A stretch of 64,000 nucleotides of DNA from Thecaphora thlaspeos (Eukaryota > Basidiomycota > Ustilaginomycetes > Urocystidales > Glomosporiaceae). The stretch covers positions 620,001 through 684,000 of the forward strand of contig UWYS01000001.1 in NCBI GenBank assembly GCA_900291925.1, written 5' to 3'. Shown here in pieces: positions 44,731 to 57,300 of this stretch. The position numbers and the translations under genes were made by a program. Below the pieces are notes generated by a model, which saw nothing but the letters and a program-made list of their open reading frames with translations, was not told where the DNA came from and searched no databases. How positions within the stretch are numbered: position 1 is the first letter of the stretch; each line of letters opens with the position of its first letter.

Positions 44731-47700
44731 CGTTGTTTTAAGGATTGACGGAACGTCGAGGCGCAGAGGGCCGACGTCACCTTTACACGCTGGAGAGGAG
44801 AAACGATGGGTCAAAGGGGAGGTCGCTCGAAGAGTGCGACGATGGATGTTCGACTGCGCAAAGTTGTGCTAGGTTCTAGCGCATGTGCCGCTGTGAAAGA
44901 TGGACTATGACCGTGCCCGCTGTACTACTGGGAGGGACAAAGGGGTCAAGAGTGTAGGGCTGAATTGTACAGGAAAGTGCGGCGGAGGATTATGCGACGG
45001 CTTGGGTGGTCTTCGAGCGGCACACGCTAGGGCAGTTGACGGGCGCTGGAGTGGTGGAGGCTGGCTGGCAAGCGTCTGCGCTGATGGCGCTGGAGGGACG
45101 GTGCGGACAGCTATGGCGGATGCTGGAGGACGGATGGAGGTCGATGACGGTCAAGAGACAAAGGGGAGGCGAGTGAAGAAGCTCAACGAGCGGCTAATTG
45201 GTCCGGGTCGGCGAGGGGGATAAGGCGGAGAGCGTTGAAGCGGCAGAATGTGCGGCGTATGTATGCTCCGGATGACGATGGCAGGGCGGAATTGCTGGGT
45301 AAGCAGGGGGTGGCGAAGACGGGAGGGAAGAGGTGGGGGGGGGGGGGGCGAAGGAGCGAGCGAGGGTGAAGAAAGGGAAAAAGCAGGAAAGAGGAGGGCG
45401 GACAAAGCTGGCAAGAGGCGCTGTATGCGCAGACCTCTGAGCCCTGGCGCCCTTATGAAGGAAAGCGGAGGCCTGCCGGCCTGCTACGGTGAATAGAAGG
45501 GCACACAGCGGCGACACCCGTCTACGGCTCGCCCGTGTAAGGTACTGTAGTAGACGACGATGTGATACAAATGATGATGGCCCGGCACATACGGGAGGGC
45601 CGGGCACGCGAGGCGAGGCGAGGCGAGGACAACGTGATATTGTTGAAATGAATTTAAAATAAAATAAAATATAAATGAAGCTAGCCTGGCCTTGGATGGG
45701 TGAGAGACGGCGGCCAGCCGGTCTGCAAACTGTGACGGTCGGGGGTGGGCGAGCGGCAGGAGGGCGGGCGGGCAGTGATGTGCTGGGCTGCTGGTCCGTG
45801 ACCCAGAAAAACATTACGGCCAGAGAGTGAGTTCTAAAAGCACCCCATCAAGGGTCCACCTGCCTTGCTTACTACTGTCCTCTGCAAGCACGTACACTTG
45901 GATGTAGACCGCCAGGGAGCCGCAAGCCAAGCCAAGCCAAGCGCAGTACAGGCTCTGGCAAGCACTTTGCCTGCATCGCCCCAGGCAAGGGGGGCTAGTA
46001 CTACAAACCTGGGCGTCCCTCGCTCTGCATTCGCTGTCATAGCGTCTGTGGGTGATGTCAGGCGTGTGCATTCGATTCAACTTCCAGCTTTGCGTCGGTG
46101 CAAGCAGAGCCGCAGCCCAAGATCGCACGCAAGAGCAACAAAGCGCCAGTGTCGTACGACAAGCGGCATGAGCGCCGAACGCTGGGTGTGTGTAGAGCCC
46201 GCTCCGTCGTCGGCCCGTATCCCCCCCCCTCCGGGCGTACCAGTGTCATTTGATCGAAGCGGTGACGTCTGCCTGGCTCGTAGAGAGCGGAGATCAACCG
46301 CAGTCGAGAAGGCAGGCATGATCGGTGCCTGGGACTGCTAGTCAACGATAGCATCGACACCGACACCATCGTATCGGAACGTCCCAAGCGTGGGATGGTC
46401 GGAGCGATAAAGACGGAGCAGGCGGGAAGCCGACTGCGGACCGCCTGCTTACGAGCGACATGACGCAAAAACGGGCGACACGACGCATAGGTCCTCGTAC
46501 GGCCTCATCTGCCCTGTTTGGACGCGCGAATCTAGCCGGTGGCTGTACCCTCTGACACACGGCTCGGCCGTGCGTACATTGCGGCCTCTCCAGCGTGGCA
46601 TCCAAGCTGATGACCAAGGACCGGAGCCGGCGCTGCGCCTTTTCTCGGTCGGGTGCTCCGCCCTGAGCGCAGAACGGTACGGTATAGTACACCATCGTGA
46701 TCTCCCAGTCCTAGCTATCATCGGCTCTTGTGAAGCGCAGCCGGCGGAGGGAGTCCTCGACAACTTGACGGTAGATACGCAGCAAGTATCAGCACCGACT
46801 ACAGTGTAGTATGTAGCTCGGCCAGGAGAAGGATCGATAATCCTTGACTTGTAGTGCTGTTCTAGCCGTATCAGGACGACCTTTTTGTCTGCTTGCTTGT
46901 GCCGGCGTGACCGCCTCGACTCGCTCGCTCAACTGCGATCCCGGGCCGACGCACGCGTTCGTTGCAACGTCGAAGCGGAGTGGGTGCATAAGCGAGAGCA
47001 ACACCTCGCATGCACCCATCGCCGATCAGACCAACACCATGGCATACATACGGCCATCGGCCACTCGGCCCGCGCCGCAGCTCGCCGCAGCTCGCCGTCG
47101 TCGTCCGTCGTCGTCCGTCGCCGGACTTGCGAACCCTGCGAGGCGACTTAAACGCTGCTTGATAATGTACGTAGAATGGCGTCGTCCCCACAGGCAGGCA
47201 AGTTCGCCGCCGCCACTCACCTGGCAGCATTTGTCGCTCCAACACACCTTCCTGCGTCGGGCTTCATCTGCCAAAACTTCCGTAGAAATGGACGGAGACC
47301 GTGATCCTGGAAGCCTGAACATCTTCGACGCCTTCCCCATGTCGAGATGAGGCTGCAAATCGGATCAGAGCATCCCGTCCAGGATCTTCCCCAGCCTGAT
47401 GGTATGATTGTATTGCTACGGTCGAAAACAGCGGACCGAAGCGCGTCGCCCTTGAGATCCTGCAGCATCCATGGGAACACCGAGGCCGCGCGGAAGATCA
47501 TGGTCGCCGTAGTCTGGCGACCTTGCTGCACAGCCACAGTATATGGACAAGTCGTCGTATCAATCTAGGACTTGGACTCGCCCTGAGGCTCGTAGGCTAG
47601 CTTGTCATCTGGATAGTAAACGGAGGTCGTGCTGCTCTCAATCCCATCCCGACCTCGCCAAGTGATACGCCGCCTGGTTCGGGCCTGCTACATACCAGCT

Positions 47701-50700
47701 TCGAGCGCCATTTGCAGCGGCGATCAGCATCCGTATTAGCACCTTGCTGACCCAGCACACCTGTATCGTGGTCAATGGATCAGTTATGACCTTTCGATGT
47801 CCTCGTCATCCTCGACAGCGGGGATCCGGTCGGCTGGATCGCTCCGAGGCCGAGGAATGGTCAAACGGGATGATCGACAGGTCCGAGACGAAGTCAAAGC
47901 CCGGATGCTCTGTCCATGTGTTGCGCCAATGATCGGCACAATGTCCAGGTCGTGGAATCTGTGGTTGAGTGGTCAACACGACGTTCGTGAGGTGACCGCG
48001 GATGGCTCGGACCTTTCCACGTGAACTTATTGCCATCCGGCCGAGGGGCGGCAGCTGGCTGACTACGTCATGGTCAGAGGAGCGAAGGACAACGTCCAAA
48101 ACCTGTCCATGCCACCGCTAGGGCCTCGCCGCAACGCAGACCTACAGTGCCTATCCGCGATCGTCCGACCGGGCCATCGGGAAGATCGGAATCTTGTTCG
48201 AGCCTCGTGTGTACGCATGTTGTCTGTTCACCTTTTCCACCGCCATCGTGGCTGAGCGGCGTCGTGACGCGTTGACACACCTTAAATGTCCTTGCGGGCG
48301 CGAACAAAGCCCGCTAAACAAGAAGAGACCCGTGATCTGCATGGAAAACGGCGCCAAACAGGGGTCAAGATCCCGCCGCCACGATCGGAACCATCAAGGA
48401 TTGACGACCGCGATCCAACCGCAACGACGGAAGTTTTGTAAAGGTACGGCGACCTTTCCGGCTCGGCTTGGCTTGGCCTCAGCCGCTTTGCATGGGCATG
48501 TGATGATGACGACGATGCTCGACGAGACGCACGCACGCCTGCCCGCCCACTGAGAATCCCCGGCATGCTGTACCGATCGAGGGAAGGAAGAAGCGGCGTC
48601 CACGAGGATGCCGGCCGGCCAAAGGTGGATGACGTTGTCGCCGCCTTTTAAGCTCTCATATACATCAGGACATCCGTGCCGTTTTGGCGGTAGACGTATG
48701 TATGTTCCTTTGACAGGATGGCTAAGCTCAGGAGCAATCGGCATTCTTGCCTCATGGCCATGACCATCGTTCCGCCGCTCAGTCCCTCTCCCCCATCATC
48801 AGCAAGAGCGATTCCGGTTGTTATGGTCCCGGTGTCTTGGAGGCTGCAGAAGGGAGCGGACATCTTAGAGATCGGAAGCTTGTGGCCTCGCCTCGAGACT
48901 CGAGACAGATAGAGAGAACATGACACTTCAAGACGACTCGCCAAACGCTATCAGTCGACCGACAGCTAGTAGCTGAGAGAGCGATCTCCCGAGCCTGGGC
49001 TCAAAGTTGACGGGCGATCATGTCGATCTCCTCTTTTCTCTCACCTCTTTGGTTCCTGATCGATCGACAGGCACGCCTTCTGTCGCTCTTTTAACCATAT
49101 CAGGGACGCCACAAACATCGAAGGAACGACGTGAGATATGAATGTTCGCTCGCTCGACCGGCCGCAACATATCCCGGTATCGCCGCTCATGAGAAGCCAT
49201 GCAACTTCGCCCGGCGACGTTCGGTAAGTGCGGTCCAGCCGACAGCGGTGCAAAGAGGCGTGGGTAGTGCTAATGCCGGAGAATTCAGTCGTTCCTATCA
49301 GCCTCGGAAGTCAAGGCTTTCAACCGCCCTGACTGTTTGCGCCCCCACTCGTCGTCCGTTAGCAGCGCAATCGAAAGGTAGTGGGCAGGACTTTAGCAGC
49401 CAGTCCGAGCTCCACAATCTGTGGCTCTGTTGCCTGGAGGGGTACGAGTCGAGATGATCGGTGGATCGAGATTGGTAGCTCCTTATTTTGGTCGTCTCTT
49501 CTCGCTGTCCAGGTACTCCCTGAGCTCCTGACGACCAACTCTTGCCTCCTACTGCTACAGCGAACACCGCCGAGACTCTGTCTCTCCTTCCAACGTGCTC
49601 AGGTCTCGTGAGACTGTGCGCCCTTGCCCATGTTTGCGGAGTAATCAAGGGCTGGACACGACCCGTTGAGGTACGTGAAGCCGGCAGAGAGCGATTGTGC
49701 TTCAGTCGGTTGTACGAAGTCTCGGCCCGCTTTGTCTTTCCGGGAGAAAGAGCGGGACGCAGTCACCGCACGCCAACGTTCGGGCGTTGCTCTTGGTTGG
49801 AGCGCTTCGAGCTTAAAGTCTTGCTTTGGGATCACGACCACGGGACCGAACGAATGGCGCGGCGAACGCAAGAACGGCAAGCTAAATATTATCATCAAAT
49901 CTGTGCGTACGGTACGACGCCTTGGTGAATTTTGGGACGACGTTCGGACTTGCTGCTGAGCTTCATGCTATGTCATGCCATGCTCTGCGAGGCGTCCTGG
50001 ACGCAGTCGTGCGTGTGCATCAAAGGAGCGGGAGGGTTTGAAGCGCCATTTCCCGAGGTGATTCCTGAGTGTCTGGCCTGAGAATCCCATACCTACACCA
50101 CCAGACTCCGCTGCCACGGGTCAAAAGGAGTTGGTTCCAACGCTCGCAAGTCATGGTGGTAGATTTTAAGCACACACGAGAAGGCCGCCCTCCCAGTCCT
50201 CCCTTCCGCCCAGACCATGTCCGGTGTCACAGTCGTCGTTTGATTCCATCTTTCGTTCTCCGTTTGTCCCTGCAAACACTCCTGCAACTTCTTTCCCTGC
50301 GAGACTACCATGGCTCCGCCAGAACTTAGATGACCTTACTTTGTACATCTACAACTCAAGGTGTTGGTCGCCCCTCCGCTTTGTAGCTCCGTCTGTTCTG
50401 ACCGCCCTCGCTGGACGTGTTACTCCTGTGACTCGCACTCTCTCAGAGCTAGTCGCGAGGCGAGCTTTGCAGCGACCGACTTATCTTCAGAAAAAGACCA
50501 TGTCAAGCTAGTCAACTACTTGCTGCAGTTCTTCGCCGAGCCGGAAAGTATCGCTGGAGCTCGCAAACAACCGTACCCTTGCGGCTTGCGATAGGTCACA
50601 GGCAGGACGGCGTACACGTCGCAGCTTGCTTCCCTGGGGGAGCCGCCGCCCCGAATGTACGCCGTAGTTGGCGAGACATGGCGGTGTCAAAGTGAAGCCT

Positions 50701-53332
50701 GCAAGAAAAAGACCCAGCTCTTGGCGGCCACAAGGGATTGGAAACCTCGCCCAGCATCTCGTGCAAGCTGGTCAGGATGGCCCACCGACACCGACCAACA
50801 GGACCGAGAAACGCGAACTGTACGGCGGTGGCGAGGGGGACGCAGCATGTCGAACCGGTCAACTGGCGCCCAACTACCAGGATGACGAGACACAGGTGAT
50901 CGTCTGAAGGGCGCCTCTGCTCCTTGCAGCGGGCGCCATTAGACAGGACAGCAGCGCAAAGGCGCAGCTACAGACGAGCAAGCCAACGAGGAGCGAGCTG
51001 CACGTACTTTACTGTACTGTATATGTGTGCGTAGTGATTGCAAGCGAGGTATTGCACTAAATAATAATCAACACGTACAGGAGTAGTCCGGGGGCTAGCC
51101 TTTTCGGGAGATCTCGGCCGGTGTGACTTTTTCCTTTGCGAGAAGACGCGTGGCGGCGCGCGGCGAGAGGGTCCGCGGGGGAGGAAGTGTTGCTTTTTCG
51201 GGCCAAACGCTCTATCTCTTCCCTACCCACCTGCAAGCAAGCTGTGTGCCTCTCGCCAAGCGAAGCATGGAGGTACAGTACAGTACAGATCCAGCTGCCC
51301 CGACGCTAGCACCGTCCGGCCCATGTCAGAACTCGCTGCGCTACGCCCCTGCTCCGCCCAGGCCGACCCTGATCGTTGGGAAGCGTCGATATCGATACCT
51401 CCCTCGACTCAATCTTCTTGTTGTTCTGGCATCCCTTCGGCTCGACTTGACATCGTTTGCTGCACCTCGCCTCTGAAGCAGGCCTGTCGCTTGCCTATTT
51501 GCAGATCTTCCTTCCCGCTCTGTCTGCTCGGTCAAACTAGCGCCTCGGCGTCGCCCCCTCCGACGGCTACGCCTTGACAGATAGGCGCCCGCTGAATGGA
51601 CAGGTCCAGCCTCGTCCCCTGTCCCCTGTCCCCGGCCGCGACCCGTCCATCGTGGTCGCGGCGCCCGGGAACAGGGGACAGGGGACATGAACCTGGGCTC
51701 GTCTATGCCGAACACCAGTCCACGAGAGCAAGGCCTGGCCCGACCGACGTGGCTCGGTGCTGTCGGGAGCGAGCCGTTGAGCCCCTTCCTCGCAGCAAGG
51801 CGGGGGCAAGCTCGCAGCCGCTCTGCTCGCACAGCGTGTGTCGGTGATCAACGTGATGGACCATGGTCTTGAGCGCAAGCTGTTTGTATACTCGCTCGTC
51901 AGGCGGCTCCAATGGCAGCATGACCTCCTGACATGCTCTCGAGGTTGCTGCAAGGAGAATAGGTGGCCGGCGAGCAGACGACACCTCGCCTAGGCCTGTC
52001 AAACGTACCAAAGGGACCGCCAATCTGGCTCCTGTAGGGCATCACCATTTATGATATCTTTACCCTGCTGCTGATTTGATCGCTCCTTGTAATTCGTTGC
52101 TGAGCTAAGGCCTGCCTTCGTTCCATCTCAGCGGTGGCCGTCTACCACCGCTCGCCCTCGCCTTTGGTCGTTGAGGTCGAAAATCTGTTAGTGGCGGTGA
52201 TCCCATCACAAAATGCAGGCATACTGTGTGGGGATAAGCAAGTCGTCTCGAGAGCCGGTGCCGTCTGGCTGGCGGCAGGGGCATGAAAGGTTTTCCGGCG
52301 TGCCGAATGAGACTTGAACGACAACCGACGTTCGATCAGTCTCTGAGGTACATAGTCGAGCAGATATCCAGACCGTCCTATGGATGACCAACTACCCGGG
52401 ACGACGGTGGGGAGGACCGAGTGCGGCAAGCTTTGGAAAGGAGGGACCAGCCAGAAAACACCGGCCTCTTCGATTCCTATTGCGTAAGTGGTACGCTTGC
52501 CCAGCGCAGGCGATAAATGACCCTTTGTCTGTAGTCCCTTTTGCTGCTGCGCGGCTCACATACATACATAAATGTACAGCATGTCCGGCAGCGCAGGACG
52601 CAGCATGCCACGCCGCTTGCCTCCGAAATGTGACAGAACTGTGTCGTTTGGTTGTCGAAAGATAGGTTCTGCGGGCGCAGTTGTCGACGTTGCAGCCATA
52701 AGCATGGCAGCGAACAGAGGGGCCGAGGAGTAAACAGAGCCTGCCCGCGTCGCTATCGACCGGAGCGACCCGGGCAAGAGGTGCATACGTGCGTGCGCAG
52801 TAACTAAGTACAAAGGGGAGAGGAGGGCTTCGAGTGGCAGGAGCGGCGAGTGGCGAGCGGTTCAGCCAAAGGACCGGTTCCGTTTCCATGGCCCGAGCGG
52901 CGAGAAGGGTGCGCCGCCCACGCCATACGCCAGGGTCTCTGCTTTTTCCTCGGGAGTCGGGCTGTCCACCTCGACGAGGCTCGCAGGCCGCTGTTGGAAT
53001 TTTCGCCGATTTTTCTTCTTTTCCCGCACGTCTTTTCTTTGCGGGGTTTTCGAGCCTTCTTCCCTCCGCACCTGCGCCGCCGCCACCTCGAGGACCCTGC
53101 TACCACCACCGTTCACCCATCCTCTCCGGCTCGGCCCATCACCAGAGTCGCACCACCGGACCGGTCAACCCCGCCACGTACACACCAACAGATAACGGAA
53201 TACGCGACAGCTCACTCAGCTTCAGCTCGAAACAAGGTCTAAGTCAGGACGACAGGGCGGAACCTACAACACATAACGGCCCCTCTCCTCCTCCGACCCC
53301 CAGCCAATCGCTCTATCTCGTACATCGTCAGC
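44731..53332. other. 8.6 kb region without a supportable gene
   Basis: Follows the Cdc25 5' end and precedes Pol5. Stops are frequent in all frames; open stretches reach about 200 codons but lack GC3 bias, ATG context or family signatures. Base composition looks less GC-rich than the flanking genes. Visible items are a G14 run (45335-45348), CGAGG repeats (about 45608-45630), an AT-rich AAAATAAAAT patch (45650-45675), AAGCC repeats (45927-45942) and a strong hairpin at 51614-51686. No transposase, reverse transcriptase, LTR or terminal inverted repeat was recognised. An in-frame stretch at 50668-50907 is protein-like but has no ATG and is preceded by TAG. Confidence 0.4.
51614..51686. repeat. 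Long imperfect inverted repeat (hairpin)
   Basis: Left arm 51614-51643 and right arm 51654-51686 pair over 22 bp with one mismatch (C opposite a right-arm A, where perfect pairing needs G), then 8 bp (CCGCGACC with GGTCGCGG) after a 3-nt bulge; the loop is 10 nt. Both arms consist of repeated GTCCCCT units at the base. Confidence 0.85.
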
Positions 53333-56300
53333 ATGTCCGGTAACCTACAGCTCTTCTGGCAGCTGGCCTCAGCACAGAAGCAGGACCGCCTCGCTTCCTC
53401 CAACAAGCTCATCGGCGATCTCCTCGAGCAGCAGGGTGCGCTCGCATCGACATCGAAAGTAACCATCGACAGCGCGGCAGAAGACGACCTTCAGCTCGAC
53501 GTAGGCTGCAACGGCGACCGACTGCTCGTATCCGACGAGGCAGCCCTGCTCGCAGAGGAGGCAATCGGCAACAGGAATGCAGCCGAACTGGCTTACGCGC
53601 TCAAGAGGCTCATCCGCGGCCTGGCCAGCCCTCGAGAGAATTCCCGGCTCGGGTTCGCCGTAGCCCTGACAGAGGTAAGCAGCAGAGCGACCATTGAGGT
53701 CACCTCGCCCTTTCAGGCGAACTGCACCGTATTGACATCCGCTCGCTTCCCTGCTCCTGTCTCTCATCCGACCGCCGCCACAGCTCCTGTCCAACCTCGA
53801 TTCCGTCAAGAGCCAGGAAATCCTCGCCCTCATCCTCAAGTACTCGACGCCGCAAGGCTCCGTCAGCGGGCAGGAGCACCGTGATCTGATGTTCGCCAAG
53901 CTCTTCGGCGTGTTGGCTCTCGTCCAGTCTGGCCTTCTCTTCAGGCCGACCTCTTCCCTCGCCGTCTTCGAGAGAACGATGGACGTTCTCCTCGCCCTCA
54001 CTAAGAGGAGGACCTGGATGGGAGAGAGCTGTGGCTGGGTCCTCTTCCAGACCATCGGTCACCTCTGCGGCGACAACGCCCCGGCATGGGGCGACAACGC
54101 GCTCTCGTGGCTGGCGCGGACGGTGACCTCGTCGTCCGACAACACGCCGGAAAAGGTGGCCATCCTCTTCAGGCTCGATCGCACCGGACGGCTCGGCGAA
54201 CGCGACCAGATGATCGTCCCGCCCTTCAAAGGGTCCCAGCTGCTCTCGTCCGCTAATATCCCCGTGCTCGCGCGCGTCCTCCGCGACGCCTCGGCGTCCG
54301 AGAGCAACGAAGCGGCGATCGGCTCCAGGCCCGGCTTCCGGCCGCAGCTCCACTTCGTCTGGGACGTCATTCTCGACACCTTCTTCGACCCGACCAGCTC
54401 GGCCGCGATCAGCGTCACCTTTCCCGAGTTCTTTCGCGTCGTCGTAGACGAGTCGCTCTTTGCCGCATCAAGCTCGACCGAGCGCAAGTCGTGGGGCTTC
54501 CAGGTCTTCGAGCGCGCCCTCGTCCGCGCCAGCGACGTCGACAAGCCGCTGCTCTTCACGCCCAACTTCATGCGGACCTGGATCAACCAACTGGCCGGCG
54601 AAGATCGCTTCCTGCACAAGGCGGCCCTCAAGACCGCGTCGACAGTCCAGGACGTCGTCGCCGGAAACCCCAAGATCGGCTTCAGCCTCGTCTCGCAGCT
54701 CATCGGAGAGCACGGCCATCAGAATTTCGACGCCATCACAAAGACCAAGACAGTCTCGGGCGTCCTGTCGGCTCTCGACGTTAACGGCGTGCAGGAGTAC
54801 ACACACCACCTGCGCGACCTCATCTGCCAGGCCGCCCCCACCGACGACCTCGAGAGCGGCGAGGGAGCCAAGGGCGTTGCCTCGCAGCGCATGTGGGCCC
54901 TCGACCAGCTGCTCTCGATTGTCAGGACCACCTCGATCCCCAAGGATGACGCGTGCGTGCAGGGCATTCTCGAGCTGTTGATCGCCCACGGATACTTTAC
55001 GATGAAGCAGCCGCTTAAGAAGAGCGCGCTGCTCGATGTCCTGCCCGAGATCGAGCTCACCGATGATTACCGCCAGCTTTGCCGTTCGCGCCTGCTCTCG
55101 TGCCTCTCGGAACTCTCCTCGCAAACGACGATCCTCTCCGACAGCGACGGCAAGACGCGCAAGGCTCAGGGCATCAACGGAAAGGGTGAGCTCTGGCTCG
55201 CGCTCGCCTACGAGACGCTGCTGCGCTTCGACAAGGAAACCAAGACGTTTGCGTCGATCTTCGACCGCGATGAAGAGATCGAGGCACGGCTCAAAGAGGG
55301 TCGCACATGCCTCGACAGGATTCGCAAGAAGGAGAACGCGACGAAGGAGGCCACGCTCAAGGACCAGCTCCGCGCCTTCCGGGTGCTTCTGCTGGCCGGT
55401 CTGATCGTCTCGGTCGATGCCGAGGACGGTGCGGCCAACCTGGTCGAGCCGCTCTGCGACTGTGCCGACATTCTCTTCCCCGCCACCGCGGGCAAGTCGA
55501 AGAAGGCGACCGCAAGCGCCGGCGGCAAGCAGGAGGCCGAGGGCATCGAGGTCCTCGTCGACTGCCTGGTCAACTTCCTCGAGCTACCCTCGGCGTTCCT
55601 GCGCTTCGTCGCGACCCACGCGTTCGAGCCTTTTGCCAAGGATATGACCGCCAACAGCCTCGATTACCTCTTCGCCCAGATCGGGCCCGGTCAGACAAAC
55701 GACGGCGATGGCGAGATGGACGACGCCGTCGCTGCCGGCGACGATGGCCTCGAGGCGGAGGCGTCCAACGCTGGCAACGGCGACAGTGAGGAGGCCTCCG
55801 ACACCTCGGCCACCAGCGAGGACGAGGACGACGAGATGGCGGCGAGCGATGCCGACGATGATGAGGGCGAGACGGACGAGGTCGACCCAGAGCTGCGCGC
55901 CAAGATCCAGGCCGTGCTGCGCGAAGGCGGCATCGCCGAGCCCGACGCAGAAGGCGGCGACGAAGAAGACGAGGACATGGATGGCGACGACGGTGCCTCT
56001 GACTCGAGCGTCGAGCTCTCCGACCTCGAAGACGACCAGATGATGATGCTCGACGACAAGCTGGCCGAGGTCTTCCGACAGCAGCTCTCGGCAAAGAACT
56101 CGAAGAATAGCAAGAAGGGTGAGTTGGGCGTCGCCGAGATTGCTAAGAGGGAGCTGGCGCAGATGCAGCGCTGTGATATCATTTACTAACCATCGCCCCC
56201 TACATACTCCGTTTTCCTCGTGACGACCGACAGAGGCCAAGCAGGAGGAAAGCATCTTCAAGAACAAAGTGCTAGATATCCTCGAGGTGTACGCGCGAAA

Positions 56301-57300
56301 GCAACACTCGAATCCGCTGATGATCCGGCTCGTTTCGCCGCTCTTCAACCTGGCCCGGGACGAGGAGGCGGACGAGAAGCAGCTGTCGAACCGAGCGGGC
56401 GGCATCCTGCGAGCCCGCCTCTGCAAGGCCAAGGAGGTCCCGGAAAGCGTCGCGGCCGCCGATTTCGCCGAGGAGCTCGAGGAGATGCACACTATTGTCC
56501 GCTCCGTCTCCAAGGGCACCGTCACCGACCTCGCGTCGGCCGTCATCTTCTACCTCACCAAGGTCACGCTCGCCGGTCGCACCACCGTCTCGGCCATCGA
56601 GGACGCCGTCGTGCTCAAGGCGTACAAGAAGACGCTGGGCGACTTCCTGACCAGGCGCAAGTCGCACGTCAAGCCGACCTTCTTGACCGAGTCGTTCAAG
56701 CGCTTCCCGCAGCTGGGCTGGGCACTGCGCGAAGACGTCCTCGACAGCTGCCGACCTGGCGCGGTCGCCCATGCCTTCCGACAGCTGACGGCGATGCAGA
56801 TGCTGCAGGAGACGCTGACGCAGCTGGCCCAGACGAGCGAGAAGGACGAGATCCTCTCGTTCGTCCCGCAGATCAGTCACTGTGTCGGCGATATTATCGC
56901 TTCCGCCGCCACGGACGCCGAGACGCCGTACAACGCGAGCCGCCTCAAGGACACCATCAAGTTTGCCCTTCAAGTGGCGCGGCTGTCGCGCAGGCTGGCG
57001 CCGTCCGAAGACAAGCTGAGGGCCGCCTGGAAGCCGGCCAAGCTGCGCGAGTCGACCAACCAGCTGCAGACGTGCGACCGCTTCAAGGCCTCGGCGTCGA
57101 TCCACGCCCTCGTCAAGCAGCTGTTTGCCATCCTCGAGGGACCCGAGGCCAACAAGGCCGGCAAGGCGACGCCGTCGAAGGCAACTCCGTCCAAGAAGCG
57201 TCCCAACGCCCCCGACGAGGTTGCCAGCGCCGCGGCGGCGTTTCCCTCGGCCGGCTCGAAGCCCGGTTCGGCGAAAAAGGTCAAGGCCAAGCGGGCCTGA
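53333..57300 (+). CDS. POL5: DNA polymerase phi / Pol5 (MYBBP1A family), ribosome biogenesis
   Basis: Nucleolar HEAT-like protein needed for rDNA transcription and large-subunit assembly; despite its name the family is not thought to act as a replicative polymerase. Exons 53333-53674, 53784-56118 and 56234-57300, 1,247 residues. Splices are GTAAGC...GCCACAG and GTGAGT...CCGACAG; without the second, the protein would end about 20 codons later. Family landmarks: FWQLASAQKQDRLASS at the start, ELAYALKRLIRGLASPRENSRLGFAVAL, and FKNKVLDILEVYARKQHSNPL after the acidic region. The acidic stretch, about residues 760-880, is a run of D/E/S typical of nucleolar proteins. The C-terminus is Lys-rich (KKVKAKRA). 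Length fits fungal Pol5. Confidence 0.93.

Noticed and set aside
50668..50907. Protein-like plus-strand ORF
   Set aside because: No ATG, preceded directly by TAG, no family resemblance, and no upstream exon could be assembled.
52300..52345. tRNA-like B-box word near GTTCGATCA
   Set aside because: No acceptor stem or A-box at the right distance on either strand.
44900..53300. Retrotransposon or DNA transposon relic
   Set aside because: No reverse transcriptase, integrase or transposase motif, LTR pair, or terminal inverted repeat could be seen by eye.
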